This document shows, piece by piece, positions 22,002-33,775 of a DNA stretch of 64,000 bases (position 1 is the stretch's first letter; each line of letters opens with the position of its first letter). The DNA is from Sipunculus nudus. Taxonomy: Eukaryota; Annelida; Sipuncula; Golfingiida; Sipunculidae. Below the pieces are notes generated by a model. It did no database searches, was not told the DNA's origin, and saw only the letters and a list, made by a program, of their open reading frames with translations. The stretch covers positions 20,189,456-20,253,455 of the forward strand of contig CM049318.1 of NCBI GenBank assembly GCA_026874595.1, given 5' to 3'. A program made the position numbers and the translations under genes.

Positions 22002-23099
22002 CCCTTTAACCCTCATAACGGCCGAAACCGGCCGTAAATTACGGTCTGACAGAACATGGCATATTTATGTGTAAACATATTAAAATTACTTGATACTTGG
22101 TCACTGTTTAAAAGACACCTTGTGGTTTTCATGTGTGTCGTTACTCGACCCATGATACGGTTTTTCGGTCGAAAATGCCGAATTTTATCAAGTCTCCATG
22201 GTTTTAGATTGCACAAGGAGCGGTTGCAAGCCGCTGTCCCGCAAGTCTGTGACACAACCTGCCGATAACGAGAGTGCGGCCACGAAATCCTGTCCGTAAT
22301 CATGTTTATTTTGTGATCACATGCTACCTGAAAGTTTCACATGGTAAATAAAAGTGTCATCAGTCGTTGTGTGCCACATCATAGATAAGGAGCAGTGTCC
22401 GTGTACTACGTCACAGGTTGAGCTGCAGTGTTCTTTGACCCCTGACCCAAGTTCCGAGTGACATCCGACCTAGATGCATAATTTTGTTTGGTCACATCAC
22501 AGATCGAGCTTTTCACCCACGACAACAGACCTGCAGCAAGCGAACCAAGGGTCTAAAACTTGTGAAGAATATGTCAGCAGGATTAGAGAGGGTTTCCTTA
22601 TATTATATCGATGGTCTCATAAGTTGAGAGTGACAAAATTATGTCAGTTCTATTCATTGTCGGGCCTTTTGTTTTTCTTGTGGAATTGTGCGACTGGTGC
22701 GCGGACACGTCTAATACTAGATATATTATGGGAGGCTAAGTGATAATTGACTGGTGGCTCAAAAGACGGCCAGCCTTCAATAACAATGTAACATATTTAG
22801 ATATTCCAATGTTACAATAATAAATGTGCATTTACAATTATCACAAACGATATTAATTATAGTTTGATAACGAATTTGGGTAGGCCTGGCGACTATCGGA
22901 TTCTGGGCAAATAATCGGACATCGACTTGACAATTTACTTGCAGCCTATTACTAATATTAGGCTAATGAAAAAGTAAAATATTCCTCAGAAATCGGTTAT
23001 GTTGATAATTCCAGTCGATAACATGTGACATATTCAAAGTTATTATTAAAGATTCACTTTTATGATGCTAAAATAAATAGGCCTAATCGTGCTTACAGG

Positions 23100-23180
23100 T
23101 CAACCGATCTTGGTTGTCACGTTTGGCGAGTTTCGACACGATCGAAACGTGATCGGCGTGACCAAGATCAGTTAAATCTT
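23100..23180. repeat. Imperfect palindrome inside the piggyBac-like element
   Basis: GATCTTGGTTGTCACG ... GTTTCGA pairs with TCGAAACGTGATCGGCGTGACCAAGATC; stem ends are perfect, centre is bulged. Confidence 0.6.
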
Positions 23181-25299
23181 AACTTTAAAATGCGTTTATT
23201 CGACGCTTTGGCCAATTTCTGTCACAATTTTCAGGTCCATTTTTCAATTTTTACAATATGCTGGGCTAAAAAATTACATTATATATTACTTAATTTTTGA
23301 ATGTCTGTTTCAACAACAAAACTGTTTCCGGGAACATGGCCGAATTTACTGGGTCGGAAATTTTTAAATTTATTTTTAACTTGTATATTTTGAAATTTGT
23401 TGCAATATATTTTGTGATGTCTTTTAAATAATGTTTTGACTATAATATAGGTGCATGATCACTAGTACTACAAACAGGTAACCGGAAAACCATATTACCG
23501 TACTAGGCCTATATCAGCTGTGAAAATCTAGGCTAAACGACCACCAACCGATCTTAACTGCGTTATAATTATTATTGTTCGAAAAGTGTCAATCGGATAA
23601 ACGTTCATGTTTCTTGCATGGAAAAAATATTAAACAGTCGATAAAGGTAATCCAATTATTTTAATCGGTCCTGCCATGCATGTTTTAACTTTTGTACGAG
23701 TTAAACTGCGAAAATGACTGTCATGCAAACGGATGTCCTGGCGAAATGCATATCGTTAGCCGGCGATGTCATTCATGCAGACGACGTGACACCTTGATTG
23801 ACAGGTGATTTGCAATTGGCCTGATGTTGGGGCGGACAGTATGTGCTTGTGATAGGTGGGACTGGGTCAGGGGAAACTCTGCCATGTGACTTCATTCAGC
23901 ACTTTATTGGCGGGAAAGTATTCGCAGACATCGCTATCAGTGCTTTGGCCCCAAGCTCACGTGATACATTTGTGCAATTAGCGGTGCTTATGAACCAAAC
24001 TGATTTCGTCAAGAACCTGCGTAAAAATGAAGCAATTTAGCGGTCCCAAGCTCTACAAATGACGGAAACTAATGCTGACGAGGTCCAGTGCACGACCATA
24101 ACAAGTTAGATGTTTCGCATATGGAATTTGGCTGATTTTACATCCGGAGTGACAATTATGACAGAATCCTTAACTGGAGCGTACCGGGACCGCTGATCAA
24201 TTATTTTATTTCAGCCATCTCATGTTTTAGTTTTCTTCTCAAGAAGTTTCTTTTAAAGTTACTTTTATACACATACAGTTATAATATAAAAATTGATCAT
24301 GTATATATTTAAATCTCTAATGAAACCGCGAACTAATACATGGGTACTTACTGAAGATCTATTAACCAATTAGCCCGAACATAAAATAAACTTAAATATA
24401 AAGTATAAAATATAATGCGACACAGTTTCTGTAGCTGGTAAATGGTGAGATGAAGTAACGTCCTTACAAGAGCTTTCTTTTTAAATATCGTATATAACAC
24501 TTCATCTTGTGTCTTTACGTGATAAAATTAATATGAGCTGGGCACTGTTTCCACTGTCATCAGGTATTCATGGGGATTGTTGGAGGTTACAAATTGTTCT
24601 CAGCCATCAGAAACAATATCCTGTATTTCTGTAAACCTTTGTAGGGTCTTGTATCGACAAACAAAATTGCTTTAAAAAATCTCTGAAATTAAACGACAAT
24701 AAACCTTCAATCTGCAGAATATTGATAAATTGCTGGGAAAACTTGGAAATTGTTATTGAATATCATTCACAAGATAATTTTGATCGGTCTGGTGTCCTAT
24801 ACACTCATTACTGAGTGCTAAGCTGATTTTACCGCGGCACATATGCAACGTTTTGTCTCTCACTAAGAAAGAACTGTCCAAGGGCTCACTGATCAAAGTG
24901 CAAAGAAACAGTGTAAGCATGTGAAACAGTGTAAGAATGTGAGGTATTGGCATGAGTCCTTTAACACGTTAAATATACAGAGGAACCTTGGTATTGGTCA
25001 ATATTTATATAAATAATTCATTTCCTATCAGTTGCTAGTGCTGGTGCAGTTGTAAATAGGGTCTCGTGGCACACAAGTGTCTTGCTGAATTCACCATTTT
25101 TAAGGTAAAGTCTAATTTGGGCTTTAAAAAAAAGAAGGGATATGGTATGCCATTTAAGTCTTGAATGAGAAATGCTTTTTCACCGAGATGCACACTATGA
25201 CATGGGGTGACACCACATCCTGTGCCTTATCTGGAAATAGTAAACTTAATGAACCTTCTTTTGAATATTTAGTCTGATATAAGAATCTTCTCTTGATAC

Positions 25300-26650
25300 C
25301 TGAATATCTTTGAGTAAATGCTCTGCTTCACGGAAATGTACTATTATGAATTTATGGCCACTGATCTGGAGACACCTAGAACATTTAGTCTCATCATATA
25401 ATTCATGTTGCATACACTTAATTACGTACAATTTGGACTTGCATTCAGATGTGCATTCACTGATAAACAGTTTTAACACTAATAGCACATCTGTAATTGA
25501 TCTGGTAACACTGAATTAATCCTATTATAGTGAGGTGGTTTGTAGAGAGACACTGCATATGTTATAATGCACAATTGAACACAATTGTATTCATGTTTGT
25601 CATTTACCTTGACCAATTACAAGTAGATTACATGTAAGAATGTACATTATCCTTTGAAATTCATAAGCATTTCTGGGCATAGCCGAGTATCTCTGAGTAA
25701 AGTCTGCTGCTTTACAGACACACTTCTAATTAGATAATGCTCACCTGGACACGCCTGTATAGGCAGTATATAATTATTTTCCTGAACTCAAAGGTGATAA
25801 TGGCACACACATCTTTTTTTTAATGTTAAGCCATATATGTCAAATTCTGCTCTGTCCTTTGAACAGTAAGACATTGCAGACTATAGTGCATACCTGAGTC
25901 AAAAGTGGTTCTTGTAAATAATAATGCACACCTGGACACACCTGTATATACCTGTGCTATTTTCATGAACTTACTAAGGTATTTTTTGTTTAATGTACAG
26001 AATCATATGTCAGGATTCCCCCTGTCCTTTGAAGAGTCAGTCTCACATATGAGTATACACTGTTTACAGTGAATAACTCTTGAGCAGAGTGTATCCACCT
26101 GGGCACACCTGTATTTACCTGTGCTCTTAACCTGGAGTAATAAGTGGAGAAAACCGATATCTTTTGCAGTCATTCTCATGTAAGAACATACACTGAATAC
26201 CTCCGAGGAAAGTGAGCTGCTTCATGGAGAAACAGTGCACAGTTAATAATGCACACCTGAGCACACCTGTATTTACCTGTAATATACCTGGAGTCATAAG
26301 TGACAAGTAAAATTGCTGAAATTGAATTTTTCCTTATATATGAATTTTAGCTCCTAAGGGGAAATTTTCAATGTTCAATGTGTCAAAGATATATAACTTG
26401 CTTATGCACTTGACAAAAAAAACTTACCATGGTACTGTGTATCAACGTTCACCTGAACATTACCTGGCTTGCATATCAGGTGAGATATTAACTAAATTAG
26501 TATTATATTTTCTTTATCATTAGTCAGTGTCCCAACAGTGTGAAGATATGCTTTAACTTTGGTTTCATGTTCCTGAGTATGTTGACTACGTTAACACTAC
26601 AAGAATTATTCCTTGTGAGCACACCTGTACTTACCTGGGCAACCTACCTG
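25300..26650. repeat. Diverged ~165-190 bp tandem repeat array with CACCTG motifs
   Basis: At least five units share TAATGCACACCTGGACACAC/CTGTATTTACCTG (about 25735, 25922, 26095, 26248, 26612). They are preceded by GAATA-CTCTGAG-AAAGT-GCTGCTT-like stretches and followed in several units by ACCTGGAGTCATAAGTG. Each unit therefore carries several E-box-type CACCTG/CAGGTG hexamers. Confidence 0.7.
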
Positions 26651-27243
26651 GATTAAACCTAATTCTTACTTTCACCAGTAGTGCATTGATTTAGTAGGTA
26701 ATTACATAGTGAAAAATATGTAATGAAACTAGTGTCACATATTTTTGTAAACATATATATGAATTCTGTACAGATTCATGAATACACTGTATGCTGATAT
26801 TTTGGTCCAAGAGTCTGTACCAGGTGAACATTTTACCTTCAAAATACCTGTTCCAGTATTCATTACTTGTTATATCATTGTTGCTGGAAAGAAAGCTATT
26901 GATCAACTTTATTTTTCAGATGATCTTACATGTGTTACACATGAAGTACATTACTTTATTAAACTACCTCTGTTCAATTTAACAAGGCCTTCTCATTTAA
27001 CTTACCTTGTTTTACCTTTACAGGTTAATTAATAGACCTGACAAAATGTATAGTAGAAAATAATAAGTCAATGTCAAAAACATGATGTTTTTAATTGACA
27101 CTGAAAAAATCATGAAATTTCATGAAGAAATGACCGTTTGGTGCATCTTCAAACATGCTATGTCCCTTTCATCAATTTTTGTCAATTTAATTCAAGGATA
27201 TGGCACTGATGACTGCAGAGTTTTATGAGTGTTAAAGGGTTAA

Positions 27244-28080
27244 TAAATCAAGATGGAAATTAATGTCATATTTTGCTAATACAAGAAAGGAGAATTTTAA
27301 CCGTAGGCAAACATATATAGCAACAAGCATTGGGCCGATAATTTTGATAAATCCATGACTTATAGTTACCAAAATATTGTAATATACTATATCCATACCA
27401 CAAACAAGAAAGTGTAGCAGGGCCGGCAATAAAGGGCGGGGGATATATACCCCCCCCCCCCCCCCAATTTTAAGCAAGGGGGGTGATCAGTGTAATCATC
27501 CCCTACTCTTCAGAGAATTAAATTTATATATTAGAAATAAAATACAATAATAATTAGAATGAAAATGTTCCACTTCTCAAATTCCGATTTTATTATAAAA
27601 TATATATATCTGAGACTTGTTCAGAAGTAACTTGTACATGAAACCTTTTTTAACCGTATTCCAAGTTGTTATACATTTTGCATGGCTAATTCAGGCAATA
27701 TAAGGTACATGTAAATGTATGGGAAAAATGTTTTATTTCAAGATTCATAGATTTAAAAAAATACGTGAATAAATCTGATTACTTTCCGATCCAATCTGCC
27801 CGCTCCCCCCCCCCCCCCCCCCACCACCACCACCACCACTACTAAGAGGAGTAAAAAAAAACAAGAAAGAAAAAAGCAAATGAACACTTCTAACAATATT
27901 ATGAAACAAATACATTTTACATCATGAGTAAAATTAGTTATCTCTGGTCTTAGAGATAATTAAGTATATACATAATTCCTTATTTCATGCGCACGAACTT
28001 TAAATCTGACCATATTTTTCACCCAATACGGTACTTAACATTTTGCTCTTTGTAATTTTTTTACAAATATATTTATTCAG
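27244..28080 (+). repeat. Duplicated intron 2 segment after the insertion
   Basis: Matches lectin B 37745-38590, including C-tracts at the same places (C18 near 27453, C18 near 27806 followed by CCACCACCACCACC). Confidence 0.8.
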
Positions 28081-28287
28081 GATACCAGTGTAAATGGCCC
28101 TCGGGTTATTTATTCCGTCCGAAGAACGAAGAGAGTGCGTCCTGTTATACACGCCCATCCAACGTAATGTTGACATATGATGAGGCACGTGGATCATGAA
28201 CGCGGGACCATGGCGACCTGGTCGCCATTGAAACGGAAGAGGAGATGGTCCACATTGTTGATGTCATTAGATACATGTCAGGATCAG
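28081..28287 (+). pseudogene. Lectin A exon 3 with premature stop
   Basis: Acceptor TTTATTCAG, donor ATCAG/GTAAAT. Encodes YQCKWPSGYLFRPKN and HGDLVAIETEEEMVHI. A TGA lies at the codon that is TGT in copy B, removing a CTLD cysteine and everything after it. Confidence 0.9.
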
Positions 28288-28867
28288 GTAAATTCAGGCC
28301 CATTTGCAGGGGCAGATCCAGGATTTCGGAGGGGGGGGTAGTTAACTGTTAGACCCAAGGAATAGCCCTTTCAACTTCCACCGATATGGCGCCGAATCAC
28401 CAGAATAAAAGTCATACAGAGACAGAGTCCTTATCAAACAAATATGTTAGTTTTTATACATTGAAAACAGGTTAAAATGTGAACTTTACATAAACATTTG
28501 TATTTTGTATGATGTTTTCCAATTCATTTCCCTTCAATGACTACTAAAATTGTCCCCGTCCGTTCTTTCGTCCGTCCCACCTCATTCCCTCACCGAAAAT
28601 CTCTTTAGCCCCTGCCGCTTTTTTAAACGAATTCCGCAGTCATATTCAGCACATGATTGGCGTGTGATTACAACCTTCAGGTGGAGTTACCTCTGTTTTT
28701 CTACTTTCACCGTTCCAAAATGATGTTTTTTCACTTGTCTTCTGATAAGAGTTTATGTGAAACACTTTAGCCTTCAATTCATTTGCAAGGATTTCTTAGA
28801 ACTAGGGAAATTTAATGAATACTACTATCTGGATACTCTGAGGTATGTATATTTGTTTGCTTTGCAG

Positions 28868-29099
28868 AATATCGTGAACTCCTAGGAGGTTTCTGGACCT
28901 CAGGTTCAGACGCGCAAGAAGATGGTAAATGGATATGGACATCCACGGCAAACAGATCAAATACACGCACTGGCGTTCTGGGCAACCAAGCAACCATCCC
29001 CTTCATGATTATCTTGCATTCGATGTGGCCGGGTGGTTTTCCTCTTCAAAAATGCTTTGGCGTGCTGTGGTTTGTGAGAAACAAGCCGAGTGTATTTAA
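28868..29099 (+). pseudogene. Lectin A exon 4 with frameshift
   Basis: Acceptor TTTGCTTTGCAG. Starts GGFWTSGSDAQEDGKWIWTS, then a one-base deletion. The rest, read in the shifted frame, resembles copy B up to CEKQAECI and TAA. Confidence 0.88.
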
Positions 29100-29166
29100 T
29101 AATAATAAATACATGAAATCATGTTTTTCCAAGAAGGACTCATTTTATAGAATATACTATATATAG

Positions 29167-29168
<2 letters not shown>

Positions 29169-29215
<47 letters not shown>
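29169..29215. repeat. (AT)n microsatellite
   Basis: Pure AT run just after lectin A. Confidence 0.97.
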
Positions 29216-29216
<1 letters not shown>

Positions 29217-29634
29217 TTAATATTAAACACGGTGAGGCATTTTGTTACAAATCTGAGTTTCACACCTACGGTTAAGATGGTGTTTAAATTCCGGCAATCA
29301 TCAGATGACTGTTGCCTTACACAGGCACCAAGTTGTTTCTGTTATTTCTTTATAGCACAGTATGTTGGCTTGAAGTAGTGGCGGAATACTGAAATAAGCT
29401 TATTACACTTGCTGCGACTTAACTGTGTTTGGTCGCATTTGTTGAGCAATATGTTGTACTTTTCTTCAATACGGAGGTTACATTATTACAATATCTTACA
29501 GATTAAACTCATTATTAATATTTACCCATAGAGGTTCTAGCTTGAATAACATGCTTAGCAAAATTCATGTATATTTACCTGTCAATAATCGGCAACATCT
29601 GTATTTTTATATTAATAATTACCACCATTTGAAC

Positions 29635-30085
29635 TGTGGTATCATTGTCAGTCGTTATCTATATTGCAATATCAATATCAGTCAACATCTATTCTGCTGT
29701 ATCAATATTAATCAACATCAATTGTGCTGTATCAGTATTTGTCAACATCTATTCAGCTGTAACAATATTAATCAACATCTATTCTGCTTTATTAACATTA
29801 ATCAAGATCTAGGCTGCAGTATCAATATTAGTCAACATCTGCACTGCATTATCACTGTTAGTCAAAATCTGTTCTCAAGTATCAACAGTAGTCAACATAA
29901 GTACTGAGGATTCAACGGAAGTGAACATCTATATTCTAGATGGAATATTAGCGAACACCTATAGTGTAGTATCAATATTTGTATTAGTCAATACTGAAGT
30001 ACCAATATTAGTCGTCGTCCACACTGAAGTATCTAATTTGGTCAACATCTGTGTTGTAGTATTAATAGTAGTCATACGGTAGATA
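29635..30085. repeat. 30-bp minisatellite with open + frame
   Basis: About 15 units of a 30-bp repeat, typical unit CTGTATCAATATTAATCAAC ATCTATT. The first two thirds stay open in one + frame (within 29542-29907), giving a 10-residue periodic peptide of the form C-x-I-N-I-x-Q-H-L-F. Later units diverge and stop. There is no signal peptide or exon context to support it as a gene. Confidence 0.9.
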
Positions 30086-30356
30086 TAGATCTGTGTTGAG
30101 GTATAGGAATAATCATCATTTGTACGCTTGTGTTGATATTGTGCACGCATACATAGACAAAGAAAGACACTCTTTGCATCGCCCCCTGGCATTTACTCAT
30201 TAACTGAGAGAGTTATTTTGTTCCCTTGATCTGTAATGAACTTGAATCTTGATCTGACCTCGCCTCATGTATCTAAGGGAGTTGGTCGAAAGGCTTGTCT
30301 TATATAAATAACTATTATATACGTTATACGGTCATTACCAAGAACCGTTAACCACT

Positions 30357-30680
30357 TTGAACACTCCTCTGAACACCTGCTCCTCTCATCTCTGCCTTAA
30401 ACCAGAGGGCGTTTCTACCTATAACGAAACCCTTCTATTTGAATATTCTGGGAAAGGCCGGGACTATTTGTCCAAAACTTCAAAATCTAAATTTATTACG
30501 TTTGACGAAAGCACCTGTTCACATTTCAAATGCACATGTTTACGAAATATTACTTGTGCTATTAGGTCCTCACAGCTAAAACAACCATATTTATGTTATC
30601 CAACATATCTGAACGGATTTCGTATCAATCTGGGCCATATTAACGTAATTGCTTTGTTAATAGATGAAAGGAAATCATAA
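30357..30680 (+). CDS. Unrecognised 107-codon ORF
   Basis: ATG-started frame, 107 codons, with eight Cys, several as CTCSHFKCTC-like pairs. No signal peptide, no repeat relation to the lectins and no flanking splice sites that I can defend. Possibly a decayed or chance ORF; listed because it is one of the longer non-repeat frames in the interval. Confidence 0.2.
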   Translation: MNTPLNTCSSHLCLKPEGVSTYNETLLFEYSGKGRDYLSKTSKSKFITFDESTCSHFKCTCLRNITCAIRSSQLKQPYLCYPTYLNGFRINLGHINVIALLIDERKS

Positions 30681-31167
30681 AAGCAAAATTTTACCGAAAT
30701 TGTAATGCTTTTCTTGGAAGAACCGACAAAGCGTCTGGAACTCAAAATTTAAAAATTTCTAGTCACGAATAAGAATTTTCGTCGATACAGGTCAAAATAG
30801 TCGGGGGAGGTGCCGGAGAAACCAACCCTTTATGGCCTTAAGAAAACAAGCTTCCAAACATCACTGAAATGAGATACTAGGAGATAAAGAAATGTTTTCT
30901 GTCTGTTAAACAGCCAACCTGACCATGAGGTCAGGACGCTGATTTTTTTCTGATATAACTTGTATATACGCCGATTCCAGCATCACTCACACTCAACTCC
31001 GGTATAAACTAAAAGTATGACTTTAAAAATACAATTACTTGTCTTGTTATCACAGACGTCGACGACAAAAATAATGACAACAGATGTGATACATTTTGCA
31101 CAACTATTCATGTTATCGATGTGTTTGAACTTGCATGTGCATAATTATACTAAAAAAGTTGTAATTG

Positions 31168-31170
<3 letters not shown>

Positions 31171-31209
<39 letters not shown>
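31171..31209. repeat. (AT)n microsatellite
   Basis: Pure AT run. Confidence 0.97.
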
Positions 31210-31210
<1 letters not shown>

Positions 31211-31854
31211 TCAGACATACATTTTTATCTTCATATTGATTGTCAAGTGCCATTTGGCGTATACTAAAGATAGACAAAATCCGTAACTAATAGGATATAT
31301 ATGTTTTAGTTTTAACACTGATGATGGCATTACCCCCCCCCCCCCCCGCACGCACAAACATTCAAGCACAATCTGCATTATGTCTTATACATTGCAGCTT
31401 AGAAATATCCTTAAGTTACTTCTGATTTTCCTTACTCCATAGCTATTCCTCTTTATTGTACAGACTTGTACCAAGAGCCGTGGTGTTATATTTCCTAAGT
31501 CCATAACACTGTTTTAACAGTTGCTCTATTTTCTGTTTTATATTAATCGCGACCTGGTCATGCAATACGTGTTCTTATATTATTCTGTATGACTATGTAT
31601 GCATAGAAAGGTGTACCTCTGAGTTGGACAAATTGTTATTATTATTATTATTATAAGATGCGTCATGTTGCTCAAACCATAGTCTAAACAGCCTCTCTCT
31701 ATATATTATATCTGGTACACAGGTCAAATTCTAATCTGTTTTCAGCATGGATTTATAGTGTATATAACTGTAGTAATTTATTACTGGCAATTGTTTCTTG
31801 ACATTCTCGTACAATCGTGTCCGAGACTCTCTCCCCGGACATGTTTGAGACAGC

Positions 31855-32220
31855 ATTTACATAACACGTCGTGGATTATCAAAGCAAGTCTAAATCCGTA
31901 TAAATATATATATCAGGAAGTGGCACATGTGGCAACTCACAGGATTCAGAACTAAACAGAGAGTATACTCTTATTGTTCTGTAAAACTCTGTATACCTCT
32001 AATGTGTCCTTCTGGGATTAACAAAATTATTATTATTATTATCATTATTATTAATAATAATAATGTTGAAATCATGTTTGAGACTGTATTAACATCCCAA
32101 CATAGTTAATTATCAAGACTAAACCAAATCCATAATTATACAAAGTATACGTGATATATCAGGAACTGGCACATGTGACAACTCACAGGATTCAGAACTT
32201 CACACAGAAATAACCTCTTT
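31855..32220. repeat. ~240-bp tandem duplication
   Basis: TATATCAGGAAGTGGCACAT ... GGCAACTCACAGGATTCAGAACT (31910-31955) recurs at about 32155-32205 with a few changes. An ATT/AAT microsatellite (32025-32062) lies between copies. Confidence 0.8.
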
Positions 32221-32590
32221 TCAAATTAGAAAAGTCATTAATAAAACGTAAATCAGCAAAGCGCCTGGACCATACGGGCTGGTTTCTGAGATATATAAGG
32301 ATGATATTTGTAACCTTAAGGATATGTTCCTGTTTTTATCTGATGAAACGTTACAGCAAGGAATATTACCTGAAAATAGACACACTCAATTAACATACTT
32401 CTGCCGATTGTTTTATTAACAACTGTAGAGGAAACTAATTGTATTTGAAATACTCTGCAATATATTGAAGAACAGGCTAACAGGGCGGAAAAAGCAGTCA
32501 TACTGGTCGTGGCACAGACAGGCTAAAGAAGCCAAAGGGGCACTGTAGATAATATCTTTACATATTTACTCTATTTACAGTATTTCAGAA
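32218..32590 (+). pseudogene. LINE reverse transcriptase remnant
   Basis: Reads INKT-stop-ISKAPGPYGLVSEIYKD, then FLSDETLQQGILPEN, and after a decayed gap EEQANRA ... TVDNIFTYLLY. These correspond to RT motif 1 (KAPGPDG with D to Y), the following helix, and the E-E-Q-x-F-R/TVDNIF segment. Stops and frame changes are frequent. The tandem duplication at 31855-32220 ends where it begins. Confidence 0.72.
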
Positions 32591-32924
32591 GTACATATCT
32601 TATTCTTAAGGAAAATTACAAGCATTAATTATATATTTTTCAAGAGCTTATGAGGGTTTAAACATAACATTTTAATGTGTTCTCCTGCAAAATGGCGTAC
32701 GAGAAATCCTAAACTCCGTGTATTTTAAATTAAAGCCATGTGTTCTTAAACAACATCATGGATGGTCAGGTTTGTGCGTTAAGTGAAAACGAATCTAGCA
32801 AAATTGAATCTAACGTCTACGATGTATTAGTTATTCTTCATTTTAATTTCAGTTTGATTATATTTTAATTCCTAAATGTCATAGAAAATGCAGGTCTATA
32901 CTGTCTTGCGATAAAAATTACCGG

Positions 32925-33075
32925 TGTATATGTGGAAATGTAACTCGAATTCAGAAACAAAATGGAAAAAAACCCACAAAAGTGAATATTAAAGATGTTC
33001 CAATTTTTCACATTTTGTTAATATCCACCTTTTGATGTAGCAATTTAACTATTTCTCAGTATAAGTTATTAAATC
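32925..33075 (+). repeat. Extra copy of the lectin upstream block
   Basis: Matches 18475-18600 and 35350-35490 (GTTCCAATTTTTCACATTTT, GTTAATATCCACCTTTTGAT). Confidence 0.8.
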
Positions 33076-33275
33076 CCTGTAATAATTTTAAAATAATCCA
33101 TTTTTACACGTTCTTGCGGTTTTTGTATGACGCTCTGCTGGACCCTTTACGCAGATGTGTCATATATCGCAAGCATTACGGGACAAATATTGTTAACAGC
33201 AGTGCAAGACTAAACATTTGTATTTCTGAAGCATGACCAAAGAGGAGTTGCATTGTCATTTATATTGGTTCTGCC

Positions 33276-33677
33276 ATGAATGCTATAGCTCAGGAGACTA
33301 AGCTAATCATTACAATACAAACTGATACATCTGTGAAATATGGATTTACATGCTCATGCATTTATAAACGCTTTCGCCTTTGTTTATTTATTTTTGTCGC
33401 TTTAACATTTACATATGATAATACTGAATCGCATTTGCATTTGCCTTTAATTTTTAAACATTTATATATAAATTTAAAAGTCGTATTTGATTCTAACTTG
33501 TTTTTTTTCTTCGGCGGAATACACAAGGCCATTGAATTGGACTTTACAACATTACCTTCATATCATCATTATTATAAACTGATACATTATGACATTATAA
33601 AATTCACGTGGTCAGTATGGATATTGTTAGTCATCTTGTGTGCTGTTCTTTACCGTAGGAAGTTTTGTCACGTTTAG
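33276..33677 (+). other. 133-codon open frame overlapping duplicated flank
   Basis: ATG-started, Phe/Ile/His-rich, runs into the duplicated 5' flank of lectin B. The matching part of copy A (about 17985-18150) does not preserve this frame, so coding is unlikely. Overlaps no recognised motif. Confidence 0.15.
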
Positions 33678-33703
33678 AAAAAGAATCCGCTACTTCAGCA
33701 AGA

Positions 33704-33705
<2 letters not shown>

Positions 33706-33772
<67 letters not shown>
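33706..33772. repeat. (AT)n microsatellite at pogo insertion site
   Basis: Long pure TA run directly abutting the left end of the pogo element. Copy A has only a short ATATATCTATAGATATATGG here. Confidence 0.95.

Positions 33773-33775
<3 letters not shown>

Larger units (their letters stand above)
22002..27239. mobile_element. 5.2-kb piggyBac-like non-autonomous insertion
   Basis: Terminal repeats CCCTTTAACCCTCATAA (22002-22018) and inverted CCCTTTAACACTCATAA (27223-27239), 16 of 17 matching, are each flanked by TTAA (21998-22001 and 27240-27243), the piggyBac target signature. Lectin B provides the empty site: GGTTAATTAACAAATCGAGATGAAAATTAATG near 37738 against GGTTAA-[insert]-TTAATAAATCAAGATGGAAATTAATG here. 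Subterminal ACGGCCGAAACCGGCCGTAA palindrome at the left. No transposase-like ORF is visible in 5238 bp; the longest frames are under 100 codons and featureless. Cargo includes the CACCTG-bearing repeat array at 25300-26650. Confidence 0.88.
19878..29099 (+). pseudogene. C-type lectin copy A (pseudogene, four exons)
   Basis: Exons, by alignment to the intact copy B: 19878-19941 (signal peptide), 20502-20711, 28081-28287 and 28868-29099, with an AATAAA at 29104. Three lesions are visible. The exon 2 donor is GTTCTA where B has GTAAGT. In exon 3, TGA replaces the TGT codon of a conserved CTLD cysteine (after GATGAGGCACGTGGATCA). Exon 4 lacks one base in the TCCACGGGCAAG region, shifting the frame before the W-x-x-GQP segment. 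Intron 2 is 7.4 kb because of the 22002-27239 insertion. Sequence identity to B remains high through exons and introns, so loss of function is recent. The upstream exon start is preceded by an acceptor (CCTTTTAG), so a non-coding 5' exon probably existed. Confidence 0.88.

Noticed and set aside
23843-24040. Walker A-like GGTGSGET at the start of a short frame
   Set aside because: The essential Lys is Glu, the frame begins without ATG context, is only 65 codons and has no other P-loop motif.
29635-30085. CRISPR-like or satellite-coded protein interpretation of the 30-bp repeats
   Set aside because: Units are contiguous without spacers and the genome is eukaryotic; no coding support.
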